From Ursus arctos (taxonomy: Eukaryota > Chordata > Mammalia > Carnivora > Ursidae), in assembly GCF_023065955.2 (NCBI RefSeq), contig NC_079873.1, positions 96,138,128 to 96,202,127 on the forward strand: a stretch of 64,000 nucleotides of DNA. The letters run 5' to 3'. Position 1 is the stretch's first letter. Each line of letters opens with the position of its first letter. The translations under genes were made by a program, and so were the position numbers. The notes below the pieces were generated by a model, which had not been told where the DNA came from, made no database searches, and saw only the letters and a list, made by a program, of their open reading frames with translations. Below, piece by piece: positions 22,961 to 35,384 of this stretch.

Positions 22961-24639
22961 AATGAAGGGGGTAATTAGAGAGATGGGGGAAGAAGAAAGA
23001 GTGCTGGAAGCTTTGAGATAGAAGGGACCATAATTGGTTATGGGGACCTGATTCCAACCACACATGACATATCATTATCTGTTTTCTTTCTGATACCCTC
23101 TAAGAAACAGATTTCACAGACTCTGTGGTTCGTTACCCATATTTTATCAAAGTAGCTCATAATAGCTCTTTAATTTAACTGTAATGGAATAGAACCCCTT
23201 CCTCAGAATAAAACAACTGAATTTCCATATTAAATTTCCTTAGAGGATTTGACTCTATTATTTAAATATTAACTTTTACTATTCCCTAATAATTTCCAGA
23301 CAATTTGTATCTTCTTAAAGATGTGATGAGCCCAAACTGCACTAACTATTCTTGTCACCATATTCTACTCTTTTCAGCGTCCTTATCATGACTGTGGTCT
23401 CAACTATCATATGTGGCTTTTGACTTCTCCATGTGATCTTCCTCACGAGCATGAGTTTTGCTTGTGTACTGGATATCATTGCTTGAATATTCCAGTGTCG
23501 TTACTTGAATATTCTGATATTCTAATGTCATTCACTGAATCTAAAAGAAAATGCCTTCTCTTTTACCCAAGCAGGCCCCCTTTTATCGTTCCCATAGTTC
23601 TGCTAATGAGATTTCGTTCTCGCAGTCTTCCAGAGCCAGCCAGGTGGTGACTGAGCACACCTCCAAAATTTCAGGGAGCAAGGTCAGGATATAAGGGCCG
23701 GGGCAAGGATGGGGGCCGTGCCGTTTCTACCTTGAGCCAGAAAAAGAACAGCTAAGTTGGCCAGATCAAATGTCGCCTGCGCTTTGCTACTGATGATGTC
23801 AGGTTTTAGGACACTGAAAGGGACACCTTTTAATAATATGTCTCAAATTGCAAACCATCTAAATCCCGACAATTGTATAAGGTAGAACATTTGAGTGTGT
23901 TGAGCCAAGATAGTGTCAAGAAAAAAGAGATACTGATTGCTTAAAAAAGAAAGCTTTCATTTGGAATACCTCTTTCCTCTAGATAATCATGGATCTTGGC
24001 TTAATCGGCATTTTAGATGGGTGCTTTGCAGAACTGTCCAGAACAAAAAACCCCAACTGTCCATATCATTACTGACTCATTAAAACACACACACACGGAA
24101 TAAAAGCAAACTTAAAAGATTTTCACTTAGCATGGCCCTTCAATTTTTGAATCTTTATGATGTTAGAACTATATCTGTGATATTCAGGCTATAAAGTTAG
24201 AGCATTCCGCCCAGCCCCCCATACCCAAGTCAGAATTTTGAAAGTAGAATTAATTTGCCTACTTCTAGTATATTAACCAGTCATAAGGTGTTTCTCTTAC
24301 CGTTTGTGCTTAGAAAATACTTTATGAGTCTCCAGAAAAAAATGCACGTAATTTTGCTCTACACTAATGGTGTATTTGGCTTGTAGCCTAGAATGGGTCT
24401 GTGTGATGGCAAAGAAATATTTTGGTGGAATGCCCTGGCGAGACTGGTGTTTTGGTGCTTTCAGCTGGGGAGAAAGGTGTGCTCCTCACATTCTGACCTA
24501 CAAACCATGAAACATTTGTTTAAAAGCTTTATTTTGAATGTATTTTTTTCCACTCTAGTGGAATTTCTTATTGTAACACTTTTTCATTGGCTGAGAGTTA
24601 ATGTCTTTTTCGCTGTAAAACCCTCTGACTCATTTGCAG
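22961..24639. other. Unassigned sequence
   Basis: No recognisable repeat. A small GC-richer patch lies at 23690-23790. No splice-flanked coding motif could be supported. Confidence 0.4.
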
Positions 24640-24810
24640 GGGAGAGTACGAAGAGCATATTTCAAAGCTGCGGTTCTCCAAAGAACTGACACGAACCCCT
24701 AGGACCATTGTGGAAATTCGAGGGGACAGTTTCCCTCGTGATAGCTGTGGGGAGTGGGCTCTACTGTCAATTATTGAGCAGGAGCCTGGGATACAATGAT
24801 CAGGCACCAC
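24640..24810 (+). mobile_element. Possible diverged MER5-type element
   Basis: TCGTGATAGCTGTGGGGAG, GGCTCTACTGTCAATTATTGAGCAGG and GGGATACAATGATCAGG align loosely with the MER5A order (TTGTCACAACTGGGGG, CTACTGGCATCTAGTGGGTAGAGG, CCTACAATGCACAGG). Highly diverged, so tentative. Confidence 0.4.
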
Positions 24811-25389
24811 CAAAAATGGACCTGTGTCTTGGACCAACTTTTGAACATCCTGTTAGACGTTCATGTAAATCATAGTATCTGAGCTGAGTATATGGAAAAC
24901 GAGGTGAGCCTAGAACCAAAGTCCATGATACATACAAACAAAACCACTTTGATTAATTTTAATAAGCACAATTGTTAACAATGTGACTAGCATGTAAATT
25001 GAGAGACTAATTGAGGGAACACTGTACATTTTACACTGGTTTGTTCAAGACTTACCAAGACTTGCCCATCATTCAGAAGATTCCATGGTATTTGAAGTGG
25101 CAATTCAAAATTCCTGAATTGGTTTGCATTTTCAGCTTCCACATCTGTGGCCATGCTGTATATGGTGCAGGCATTGAACTACTTTATGGTGTCATCTCTT
25201 GTAGTTGTGTCCAAGTATCTACACATTGAAACACTTACCATTTTATTGTAATATACTTTTAAGATCCTTCCTTAAGTCGTGTGTTCCATATTGAATGTTT
25301 ATGTGTACGCATAGGCTATATTAACTATGAACTTAATTTTAGCATAGTAAAGGAGATGACATATTTGTTATCAAAAATGAGTCTTTTGA
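24811..25389. other. Unassigned sequence
   Basis: No recognisable repeat or coding motif. Confidence 0.4.
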
Positions 25390-25592
25390 GGGATGCCTGG
25401 GTGGCTCAGTCAGTTAAGCGTCTGCCTTCAGCTCAGGTCATGATCCTGGAGTCCTGGGACTGAGCCCCACATCGGGCTCCCTGCTCAGCTGGGAGTTTGC
25501 CTCTCCTTTTCCCTTTGCCCCTCCTTCTGCTCCTCCTCTCTTGCTCGCTCACTCTCTCTCTCAAATAAATAAATGAAATCTTGTAAAAAAAT
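25390..25592 (+). mobile_element. Can-SINE, plus strand
   Basis: GGGATGCCTGGGTGGCTCAGTCAGTTAAGCGTCTGCC through the CT-rich region to AATAAATAAATGAAATCTTGTAAAAAAATAA. The TSD is weak. Confidence 0.9.
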
Positions 25593-25904
25593 AAGTTCAT
25601 TTGATCTGAAAGTACAATGAAATTGTTTTACAATAAAGATTGAAGTATGAGAATATGGCTTTCTGCAGAGAGAATGTGAACTATCTGTAGAATTGAAGTG
25701 ATAATCGTATCTAGCCGTTGTGATGGAAGGATTACACGCATGTAGATCATGCATGTAAAGCACTAATTATGCTGTCTGTTACGTAGAAAATACCGTTCAT
25801 CGTCTCTGATAATTTAAGCCATGTTCTTAGAATATATATGGTATAGAATATATATTCCTGGTTCGACACCTTCATTTGGATTGTGGATCCTCAAAACTCG
25901 GTTT

Positions 25905-27068
25905 TCTCTTTTATCATGATCTGATCCTTCTCAGTCTCCTTTTCTCGTTCACCTCATCCCCATAACCTCTCCATCTGGGTAGGGCTCAGGACTCAGGCAT
26001 CTTGTCTCCCCTCTGCACAATCACTCTGTTGGTGGTCTCATCCTGCCCCATGGTTTTAAACAACTTGTATGTACTGCCGAATCCTGCATCCGTATGTCCA
26101 GCAAGGAGCACTTTCCTGAACTCCAGCCTCATATATACACCTGCCAAGTTGCTGTCTCTAATTGTGTACCTAATACATGTCTGAAATGAAGATGTCTAAA
26201 AATTCTAAGCAGACTCCCCGCTGAGTGCAGAGCCCCATGTGGGGTTCCGTTTTACGACCTGAGCCGAAACCAGGAGTAGATGCTCAACTGACTGAGCCAC
26301 CCAGGTGCCCCATGCTCTCAAAAAATATCTTGACTGTGACCGTTCTCACCACCTCCACTACTGCCACCCTCGTCTAAATGACCATCATCTCAGATCTGGA
26401 TGATTACAGTATCACTCTGTTTTCCCTTCTTTCACCCTGACCCCTCGTCCCCACTGCATGCACAGAGCATGATAGCCAGACTGATCCTTTTAAAACATAA
26501 ACACTTCAGTGGCAGCCCATGTTGCTCAGAGTAAATGCCAGAATTGTATAGTGGCCTATAAAGTCCTAAACAGTACGACTTTCTGTTAGTTTTCTAGCCT
26601 TGCGCTTAGCTATTTTCCCCCTTGATCTCTTACTCCAATTATCCTGATCTGGGTGCTGATCCTGGAAAATCCTCCTACTCCAGGACGTTTGCACACTCTG
26701 TTTCCTATACCTAGACCTTTGTTTCCACGGTTATCTGCATGGCCTGCTTCTTCATCCTCTCCAGCTCTTTGCTCCAATATCAGATGCTCTCAATGATATC
26801 TTCCCTGACCATCCTATTCAAAATTGAGCAGAGCCACATTGACACTCATTATTCCTTACCTGATTGATTTTTTTCTTTATAACACTAACCAGCAACATAC
26901 TGTGTAATTTACTTGCTTATTTTGTATATTGTCTGTCTTTCTCTACTAGAATGTGAGGACCACAAGAACAGAGATTTATCTTTTTTATTCATTCCTCTAT
27001 CCCCTGCACCTGAAACAATGTCTGGCACTTAGTAGGTGCTCAATAAATATTTATCAAGTAAATGCATG
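25905..27068 (+). mobile_element. Long LINE L2 copy, interrupted by a SINE fragment
   Basis: CTGAACTCCAGCCTCATATATACACCTGCC and the phrases after it match the L2 ORF2 end. 26312-27068 continues with CAGTGGCAGCCCATGTTG, AGGACGTTTGCACACTCTG and ATATCTTCCCTGACCATCC. It ends in TGTCTGGCACTTAGTAGGTGCTCAATAAATATTTATCAAG, the conserved L2 3' terminus. Long for an L2 remnant. No reading frame survives. Confidence 0.75.
26207..26311 (-). mobile_element. Can-SINE head fragment, minus strand
   Basis: AGCAGACTCCCCGCTGAG to CTGAGCCACCCAGGTGCCCC. The A tail and CT-rich half are missing, so the tail end was lost by deletion rather than by 5' truncation. Confidence 0.85.
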
Positions 27069-28161
27069 AATATTCTGCCTTTTTTTTAACACGTGACTGA
27101 ACAGAGCATCAGTGAAATATCACCTCCTCTTAGATGTCAACGCTCTTTACATAAATAATTTCAGGGAAAACAACTTTATTTCAAATCATTGGTGTATGTA
27201 TATTTGCTGTGTAAAGCAAAACAACTTAAAATGAAAGCCAGCACTTTTTTATAAAGTGCTTTAAAACAGAAGTATAGCAAGTTGTTTCACATCTATTTTT
27301 CTCCATGAATCTAACAATCTTGAGTAGTATACATAGGGAATATTATCTTCATTTAACTGAGGAGGAATCAGAGTTGTAGAAAATAAGTGATTCGTCAAGG
27401 AATCTGTGTCTTCTCATTTCTGGTCACTCTACTGTCCTTGTTAGTGCTGGATGTGTACTTTTATCTATGATTCTGTGCATGCAGGCTTACTAGAGCACCT
27501 ATTCAAATGGATTTAATTGGCCAGTCAACCCATAATTAATTCTGCCTAATAATCCATTTGCTATTTTTATTGTGGAATGGAAAAAAGTGACCTAGTTGCG
27601 TTAACTCTGCCAACCCTTTTTGTGTCTGTCATTAGCTCTGCACAAGTGGTATTCACGGAACGTGCACCATAGCATTGGAAGAACCAGGAGACACAAGGTC
27701 ATGTCTTTTCCATGTTTTGTTAACCCTAGTCATCGCTGAGATTTTTTTGTGTGTGGCAGGAGCTCAATAAATATATCTTTGTGATAGATGAAAGCCCAAG
27801 CGAGTACAAGTAAATTATGACAATGTAACTTTCCTTTCCTTACCTCCACATGTGATAGTAGTATTTGTAGGATATGATGTCAGTTTCCAAAGGAAATACC
27901 TGAAAGAATGCATTTTCTATAGATATTCTATCCATTGCTTTAAATGGATGATATGATCTTAGGGGAAATAAGAGATCCAATTGATGATAGATCAATTAAT
28001 AATATGAAATATCAACAAAATTATAGGAAATGTATATATCATCTCAATACACATTGGAAAGGTGACAAACACATGGAGATATTTTATCCCTGGATAAATA
28101 ATAAATTATCTGATCATAAGGATCTACTAAACTAAAATATGCATGGATAAACGTATATAAA
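27069..28161. other. Unassigned sequence
   Basis: A short GGAGCTCAATAAATATATC motif near 27760 could be an L2 or MIR scrap. Otherwise nothing recognisable. Confidence 0.4.
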
Positions 28162-28172
28162 CTAATATATGC

Positions 28173-29130
28173 GGACTTTGGTTAAGATGGTAGATGAGTA
28201 GGGGACCCGTTTTTCAGCCGGTCCCCTGAGTCGACTTGGATAGGTACCAGACCAGCCTGAACATCCACGGAATCAGCCTGAGATGCAGGAAGATACATCT
28301 GGATCTCTAGAAATGAACATCTTCAGTGCTGAGTATTGAGGTACGAAGCCGGGAACCGTAAAACCATGCACGGATATCAGAAAATAAACGGAAGGGGGAG
28401 GGAGCCGCCGTGTTCGGGCGCCAGGAAGCGGCGGGCGCCAGATAGCGGCAGCCACCTGCACGGGGGAGGGGCGGACTCGCAGACCGGCACCCTCGAGAGA
28501 GCAGACTGAGACCGTGAGCCAGGAGCGCGTGCCACCAGACTGAAACGGAGCTCTGGTGTGCTCACTGGAACCAGACTGAGACCAGGAGCTCCGGGAGCGC
28601 ACGGGGGTGGCTGGCAGCTGGCGGTGTTAGAAACACAAAGGACAGAGACGCGCCGGCCCTGGAAGTGAGGGCTGGGACGCCGGGTGTGGGGTGCACATCC
28701 CGGACGCTGCAGGGTTGAGCAGCACCAACAGTAACAGAGTTAAAGTGGCCAGATCATCAGTGGAGAATGGTCCACGATCCCTCTGTTCTGAGACAGAGGC
28801 TGAGATTCGGCCACTGCTGCTCTGACTCTCAGAAGAGGCACAGCAAACCGCCAGGGAAAGCCGCCAGAGAACAAAAGCCTGGAAAGACCGGCTCACAGTG
28901 TGCCCATCCCCATCCCCCCTCGCAGGAGAAACAGAGACTCTACCCAAACAGGGTTGCCTGGGTATCGGTGAGGCAGGCCCCTTCCCCAGGTGGCAGGCCC
29001 CTCCGCCAGAAGGCAGGCTGAAAAATCAAGAAGCCCACATCCCTAAGATCCCTATAAAACAAGGGCGCACGGCCTGGGTCCCGGTCAATAATTTGGGCTC
29101 TGGACACCCCCGCAACCTCTCCTCATCAGA
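28173..29130 (+). promoter_or_regulatory. L1 copy B 5' UTR / internal promoter region
   Basis: A GC-rich leader colinear with copy A, with a few indels (for example an extra CAGGCCCC-containing stretch near 28985-29010). The YY1-type motif near the 5' end is degraded: AAGATGGTAG at 28184-28193 against AAGATGGCGG in copy A. Promoter activity is inferred by analogy. Confidence 0.7.
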
Positions 29131-30039
29131 ATGACGAGAAGGAGAAGTCCCCCCCCCCCCCCCGCAAAGAAAAGACAGTGAGTCTGTGGCCTCTGCCACA
29201 GAACTAATGGATATGGATATAACCAAATTATCAGAAATGGAACTCAGAGTAACAATGGTCAAGATGATGTGCAGACTTGAAAAAAGTATTAATGAAAATG
29301 TTAATGAGAATATAGAATCTCTAAGGGTGGAAATGAGAGCGAATCTGGCAGAAATTAAAAATTCTATGAGCCAAATGCAGTCAAAACTAGAGGCTCCGAT
29401 GGCCAGGGTGAATGAGGCAGAAGAACGTATCAGCGAATTGAAGGATGGATTAATAGAAGAAAAAGCTAAAATAGAATCTGGACTTAAAAAAATCCACGCT
29501 CAGGAATGTAGGTTACAGGAGATTACTGACTCAATGAAACGTTCAAATGTCAGAATCATCGGCATCCCTGAGAGGGTGGAGAAAAACAGAGGTCTAGAAG
29601 AGATATTTGAACAAATTGTAGCTGAAAACTTCCCTAATCTAGCAAAGGAAACAAACATTCATGTACAAGAGGCAGAGAGGACCCCTCCCAAGCTCAACCA
29701 CGACAAACCTACGCCACATCACGTCATAGTGCAATTTGCAAATATTAGATCCAAGGATACAGTATTGAAAGCCGCCAGGGCAAAGAAATCTCTCCCGTAC
29801 CAAGGAAAAGGTATCAGAATTACGTCAGACCAGTCTACACAGACCTGGAATGAGAGAAAGGGTTTGGGGGCATTTTTAAAGCTTTTTCAGAGAAAAACAT
29901 GCAGCCAAGGATCCTCTATCCAGCAAGGTTGTCATTCAGAATTGATGGAGAGATAAAGACCTTCCAGAATCACCAGTCATTGACCAATTTCATAACCATG
30001 AAACCAGCCCTACAGGAGATATTAAGTGGGGTTCTATAA
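29131..30039 (+). pseudogene. L1 copy B ORF1, frameshifted
   Basis: The ATG at 29131 is followed by a 15-base C run (29149-29163) that breaks the N-terminal frame. From about 29186 a 256-residue stretch is open: coiled coil, RRM (NVRIIGIPERVEKNRGLEE, HHVIVQFANIRSKDTVLKA) and part of the C-terminal domain (GKGIRITSDQSTQTWNERKG). A second frameshift near 29865 removes the C-terminus. The natural TAA is at 30037-30039, 72 bp before ORF2. Confidence 0.93.
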
Positions 30040-30111
30040 AAGTAAAAAGACCCCAAGAGTGATACAGAACAGAAAGTCACAATCGATAGAAGCAAAGACT
30101 TTACTGGCAAC

Positions 30112-33100
30112 ATGGCATCATTAAAATATTATCTCTCAATAATCAGTCTCAATGTAAATGGCCTAAATGCCCCCATAAAACACCACAGGGTTGCAGATTG
30201 GATAAAAAGACATGACCCATCCATTTGCTGTCTACAAGAGACTCATTTTGAACCTAAAGATACATTCAGACTGAAAGTAAAGGGATGGAATACCATCTTT
30301 CACACCAATGGACCTCAAAAGAAAGCTGGGGTAGCAATTCTCATATCAGACAGATTGGATTTTAAACTAAAGACTACAGTTAGAGACACAGAAGGGCACT
30401 ATAGTATTCTTAAAGGATGTATCCAACAAGTGGATATGACAATTATAAATATATATGCCCCCAACAGGGGGGTAGCAACATATGCAAGCCAACTCTTAAC
30501 CAGAATAAAGAGACATATAGATAAAAATATGCTAATAGTAGGGGACCTCAACACTCCACTATCAGCAATAGACAGAACACCTAAGCAAGAAATCAGCAAA
30601 GAAACAAGAGCTTTGAATGCCATACTCGATGAGTTGGAGCTCATAGATATATATAGAACACTACACCCCAGAACCAAAGAATACTCATTCTATTCTAATG
30701 CCCATGGAACATTCTCAAGAATAGACCATGTTCTGGGTCACAAACATGTCTCAACCGATACCAAAGGACTGAAATTATTCCCTGCATATTCTCAGACCAC
30801 AACGCTTTGAAATTGGAACTCAACCACAAGGAAAAATTTGGAAGAAACTCAAATACTTGGAGACTAAGAACCATCCTGCTCAGGAATGACTCGATAATGC
30901 AGGAAATCAAAAATCAACTTAAACAATTTATGGAGACCAACGAGAATGAAAACACAATGGTCCAAAACCTATGGGATACTGCAAAGGCAGTCCTAAGGGG
31001 AAAATATATAGCCATCCAAGCCTCACTCAAAAGAATAGAAAAATCTAAAATGCAGTTTTTAAATTCTCACCTCAAAAAGCTGGAACAGCAATAGAGGGAC
31101 AGGCCTGATCCACTCACGAGGAAGCAGTTGACCAAGATTAGAGCAGAAATCAATGAATTAGAAATCTGGAGTACAGTAGAGCAGATCAACAGAGCTAGAA
31201 GCTGGTTCTTTGAAAGACTTAATAAAATTGACAGACCACTGGCAAGACTTATCCAAAAGAATAGAGAAAGGACCCAAATTAATAAAATTATGAGTGAAAA
31301 AGGAGAGGTCACAACCAACACCAATGAAATTGCAAAGATTATTAGAAACTTTAATCAACAGCTTTATGCCAATAAATTAAGCAATCTGGAAGAGATGGAG
31401 GACTTCCTGGAAACCTATAAACTACCAAGACTGAAACAGGAAGAAATTGATTTTTTTAAACAGGCCAATTAATTATGAAGAGATTGAAACAGTGATAAAC
31501 AACCTTCCAAAAAACAAAACTCCAGCCCAGATGGTTTTCCTGGGGAATTCTACCAAACATTCAAAGAAGAAATAATACCTATTCTCCTAAAGCTATTTCA
31601 AAAAATAGAAACAGAAGGAAAGCTACCAAACTCATTTTATGAGGCCAATATTACCTTGATCCCCAAACTAGGCAAAGACCCCATCAAAAAGGAGAATTAC
31701 AGACCGATTTCCCTAATGAATATGGACGCCAAAATCTTCAACAAGATCCTGGCTAATAGAATCCAACAGTACATTAAAAGGATTATCCATCATGACCAAG
31801 TGGGATTCATACCTGGGATGCAAGCGTGGTTCAACATTCACAAATCAATCAGCGTGATACATCGTATCAACAAGAAAAGACTCAGGAACCATATGATCCT
31901 CTCAATTGATGCAGAAAAGGCATTTGACAAAATACAGCATCCTTTCCTGATTAAAACCCTTCAGAGTGTAGGGATAGAGGGTAAATTTCTCAATCTCATA
32001 AAAGCCATCTATGAAAAGCCTACAGCAATTATCATTCTCAATGGGGAAAAGCTGGAAGCCTTTCCCTTAAGATCAGGAGTACGACAAGGATGCCCACTCT
32101 CGCCACTATTATTCAACATAGTACTAGAAGTCCTTGCAACAGCAATCAGACAACAAAAACTGATAAAAGGTATCCAAATTGGCAAAGAAGAAGTCAAACT
32201 GTCTCTCTTCGTAGATGACATGATACTCTATATGGAAAACCCAAAAGAATCCACTCCCAAACTATTAGAAGTTATAGAGCAATTCAGTAATATGGCGGGA
32301 TACAAAATCAATGCTCAGAAATCAGTTGCACTTCTATACATGAATAATGAGACTGAAGAAAGAGAAATTAGGGAATCCATCCCATTTACAATAGCACTAA
32401 ACACCATACGTTACCTTGGAATTAACTTAACCCGAGACGTAAAGGATCTATATTCTAGAAACTATAAATCACTCTTGAAAGACATTGAGGAAGACAGAAA
32501 AAGATGGAAAAATATTCCATGCTCATGGATCGGAAGAATTAACATAGTCAAAATGTCCATGCTACCCAGAGCAATCTACACTTTCAATGCTATCCTGATC
32601 AAAATACCAATGACATTTTTCAAAGAACTGGAACAAATAGTCCTTAAATTTGTATGGAACCAGAAAAGGCCCCGAATATCCAAGGAACTGTTGAAAAGGA
32701 AAAACAAAGCTGGGGGCATCACAATGCCGGATTTCGAGCTGTACTACAAAGCTGTGATCACAAAGACAGCATGGTACTGGCACAAAAACAGACACATAGA
32801 CCAATGGAACAGAATAGAGAGCCCAGAAATGGACCCTCGGCTCTTTGGGCAACTAATCTTTGACAAAGCAGGAAAAAACATCCGGTGGAAAAAAGACAGT
32901 CTCTTCAATAAATGGTGCTGGGAAAATTGGACAGCTACATGCAAAAGAATGAAACTTGACTACTCTCTCACACCATACACAAAGATAAACTCCAAATGGA
33001 TGAGAGACCTCAATGTGAGACAGGAATCCATCAAAATCCTAGAGGAGAACATAGGCAGCAACCTCTATGACATCGGCCACAGCAACCTTTTTCATGACAC

Positions 33101-33981
33101 ATCTCCAAAGGCGAGAGAACCAAAAGAAAAAATGAACTTGTGGGACTTCATCAAGATAAAAAGCTTCTGCACAGCCAAGGAAACAGTCAAAAAAACTAAG
33201 AGGCAGCCCACGGAATGGGAGAATATATTTGCAAATGATGCTACAGATAAAAGACTGGTATCCAAGATCTACAAAGAACTTCTCAAACTCAGTACGCGAG
33301 AAACAAATAAACAAATCAAAAAATGGGCAGAAGATATGAACAGACACTTTTCCAATGAAGACATAAAAATGGCTGACAGACACATGAAAAAATGTTCAAA
33401 ATCATTAGCCATCAGGGAAATTGAAATCAAAACCACACTAACATACCACCTTACACCAGTTAGAATGGCGAAAATTGGCAAGAAACAACAATTGCTGGAA
33501 AGAATGTGGAGAAAGGGGATCCCTCCTACATTGTTGGGAATGCAGGTTGGTACAGCCACTCTGGAAAACAGTGTGGAGGTCCCTTAAAAAGTTAAAAATT
33601 GAGCTACCCTATGACCCAGCCATTGCACTACTGGGTATTTACCCCAAAGATACAGCCGTAGTGAAGAGAAGGGCCATATGCACCCCAATGTTCATAGCAG
33701 CATTGTCCACAATAGCTAAATGTTGGAAGGAACTGAGATGCCCTTCAACAGATGCCTGGATTAAGAAGTTGTGGTCCATATATACAATGGAATATTACTC
33801 AGCTATCAGAAAGAACGAATTCTCAACATTTGCTGCAACATGGACGGCACTGGAGGAGATAATGCTAAGTGAAATAAGTCGAGCAGAGAAAGATAATTAT
33901 CATATGATTTCTCTCATCTATGAAACAGAAGAACTAGGAAGATCGATAGGGGAAGAAAGGGATAAAGAAAGGGGGGGGTAA
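30112..33981 (+). pseudogene. L1 copy B ORF2, several frameshifts, catalytic motifs kept
   Basis: ATG at 30112. The endonuclease keeps Asn14 (NVNGL), Glu43 (QETH), Asp145 (GDLN) and Asp205 (RIDHVLGHK), then shifts frame near 30745, just before the SDHN His. UAG interrupts at 31092-31094. One added T near 31450 is compensated by a lost base near 31530. A 643-residue open stretch (31656-33587) holds the [23 protein letters not shown] and active site FVDDMILY. A four-base loss near 33474 shifts into the Cys-rich C-terminus ([17 protein letters not shown]). The usual TAA stop has become GAA (33928-33930), extending the frame 17 codons to 33981. Confidence 0.95.
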
Positions 33982-34251
33982 TCAGAAGAGGGAATGAAGC
34001 ATGAAAGACTATGGACTCTGAGTAACAAACTGAGGGCTTCAGGGGGACGGGGGTGGGGGAATGCGATAGGCTGATGATGGGTGGTGGGGAGGGCACATAT
34101 TGCATGGTGCACTGGGTGTTATATGCAACTAATGAATCATCGAACTTTACATCAAAAACCAGGGATGTACTGTATGGTGACTAACACAATATAATAAAAA
34201 AACATTAAAAAAATTAAGAAAATAAAAACTAAAAAAAAACCTAACATACGC

Positions 34252-34630
34252 ATTATGACATTTGATTAACCTCTAATCTGATACCTGTGTATTGTGGATT
34301 AAAAGGTTTTCAATACAAATTGAGCCTCTAGAAGCTAAAGTTAATATTTACATAGTCAACTGATATTTGATAAGGGAGCCAGGAGCATCCAGTGGGGAAA
34401 GGATAGTCTCTAAATGATAGCACCAAGAATTAACACATCATTTGGATAATATGTTTATTCAGACAATATAGATACATAAAAAACCAATAGTTATTGTTTA
34501 ATCCCATTTCATTTTCTCCTTGATTTCTATGAGACTAAGATTAAAGTCAGTAACATTCTCCATTGTTTAAGTTGCTTTGTGAATAATAATATGGGAGAGG
34601 GTAATTCTACTTTACTATCTGGTGATAGTA
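34252..34630. other. Unassigned sequence
   Basis: No recognisable repeat or gene. Confidence 0.4.
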
Positions 34631-34645
34631 AACACATGGTATTTG

Positions 34646-34848
34646 TTTTTTTTTTTTTTTAAGATTTTATTTATTTATTTGACAGAGGGAGAGACAGCCA
34701 GTGAGAGAGGGAACACAAGCAGGGGGAGTGGGAGAGGAAGAAGCAGTCTCATAGTGGAGGAGCCTGATGTGGGGCTCGATCCCATTACGCTGGGATCACG
34801 CCCTGAGCCGAAGGCAGACGCTTAACCGCTGTGCCACCCAGGCGCCCC
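34646..34848 (-). mobile_element. Young Can-SINE, minus strand
   Basis: Exact 15-bp TSD AACACATGGTATTTG at 34631-34645 and 34849-34863. The head reads CGCTGTGCCACCCAGGCGCCCC on this strand, the GGTGGCACAGCGG subtype shared with 51.5 and 53.0 kb. This diagnostic head and the clean TSD indicate a recent subfamily. Confidence 0.95.
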
Positions 34849-34863
34849 AACACATGGTATTTG

Positions 34864-35384
34864 AAACACATGTTGCATAATGAATGATGAGAAACAATGA
34901 AGGGTTGTTTTGTAGGTATTATAAAATACAGGGTACTCATTGGGGAGATGCCTATTCTTGATGAGACGTTTTCATTTATGAAAAATAAGATGTAGTATAG
35001 TATCAGTATTTAAAACTATTAAATGAACCTAAAAATAAATGAACCTGTCCTTTGATTGTATAGCCAGGGCTGAGTATTTAATGTAACATTTAATATAAAT
35101 GTTAAAACGTTCATTAATAAGATTCTGTACGCTGATTTCTCACTTGGGAGGTCACCATAGACCCATGTTCTATGTTCTAAGTTGATGATTATTTTAGAGA
35201 ATTAATTTCGGTTTATGAGAGGCACTGTTTTACCCTCTGTTTAAAGGTATTGTGACTTGCTTTCTTGTAATGGTCCATCATCCTCTGAGTAGTGAGACAA
35301 CTTTTGTTAATAGGCACTTATATTATTAATAGTTACCCAAGAAGCTCTTCACGTGGCTGTATTTCAGATATATATATTCCTACA
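34864..35384. other. Unassigned sequence
   Basis: AT-rich, nothing recognisable. Confidence 0.4.

Larger units (their letters stand above)
28173..34240 (+). mobile_element. Near full-length LINE-1, copy B
   Basis: A 6.07-kb plus-strand L1: 5' UTR 28173-29130, ORF1 29131-30039, ORF2 from 30112, 3' UTR with AATATAATAAAAAAACATT and an A-rich tail to 34240. Flanks CTAATATATGC / CTAACATACGC (28162-28172, 34241-34251) are a TSD with two mismatches, so it is probably older than copy A. It is the same subfamily as copy A, in opposite orientation, 14.4 kb away. Confidence 0.96.

Noticed and set aside
23760..23830. Possible C/D-box snoRNA (TGATGATG followed by CTGA)
   Set aside because: The boxes are only about 20 bases apart, with no terminal stem or guide region.
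31656..33587. 643-residue open frame that could be taken for a host gene
   Set aside because: It is the RT and downstream part of L1 copy B ORF2 (FVDDMILY active site, L1 flanks, TSD).
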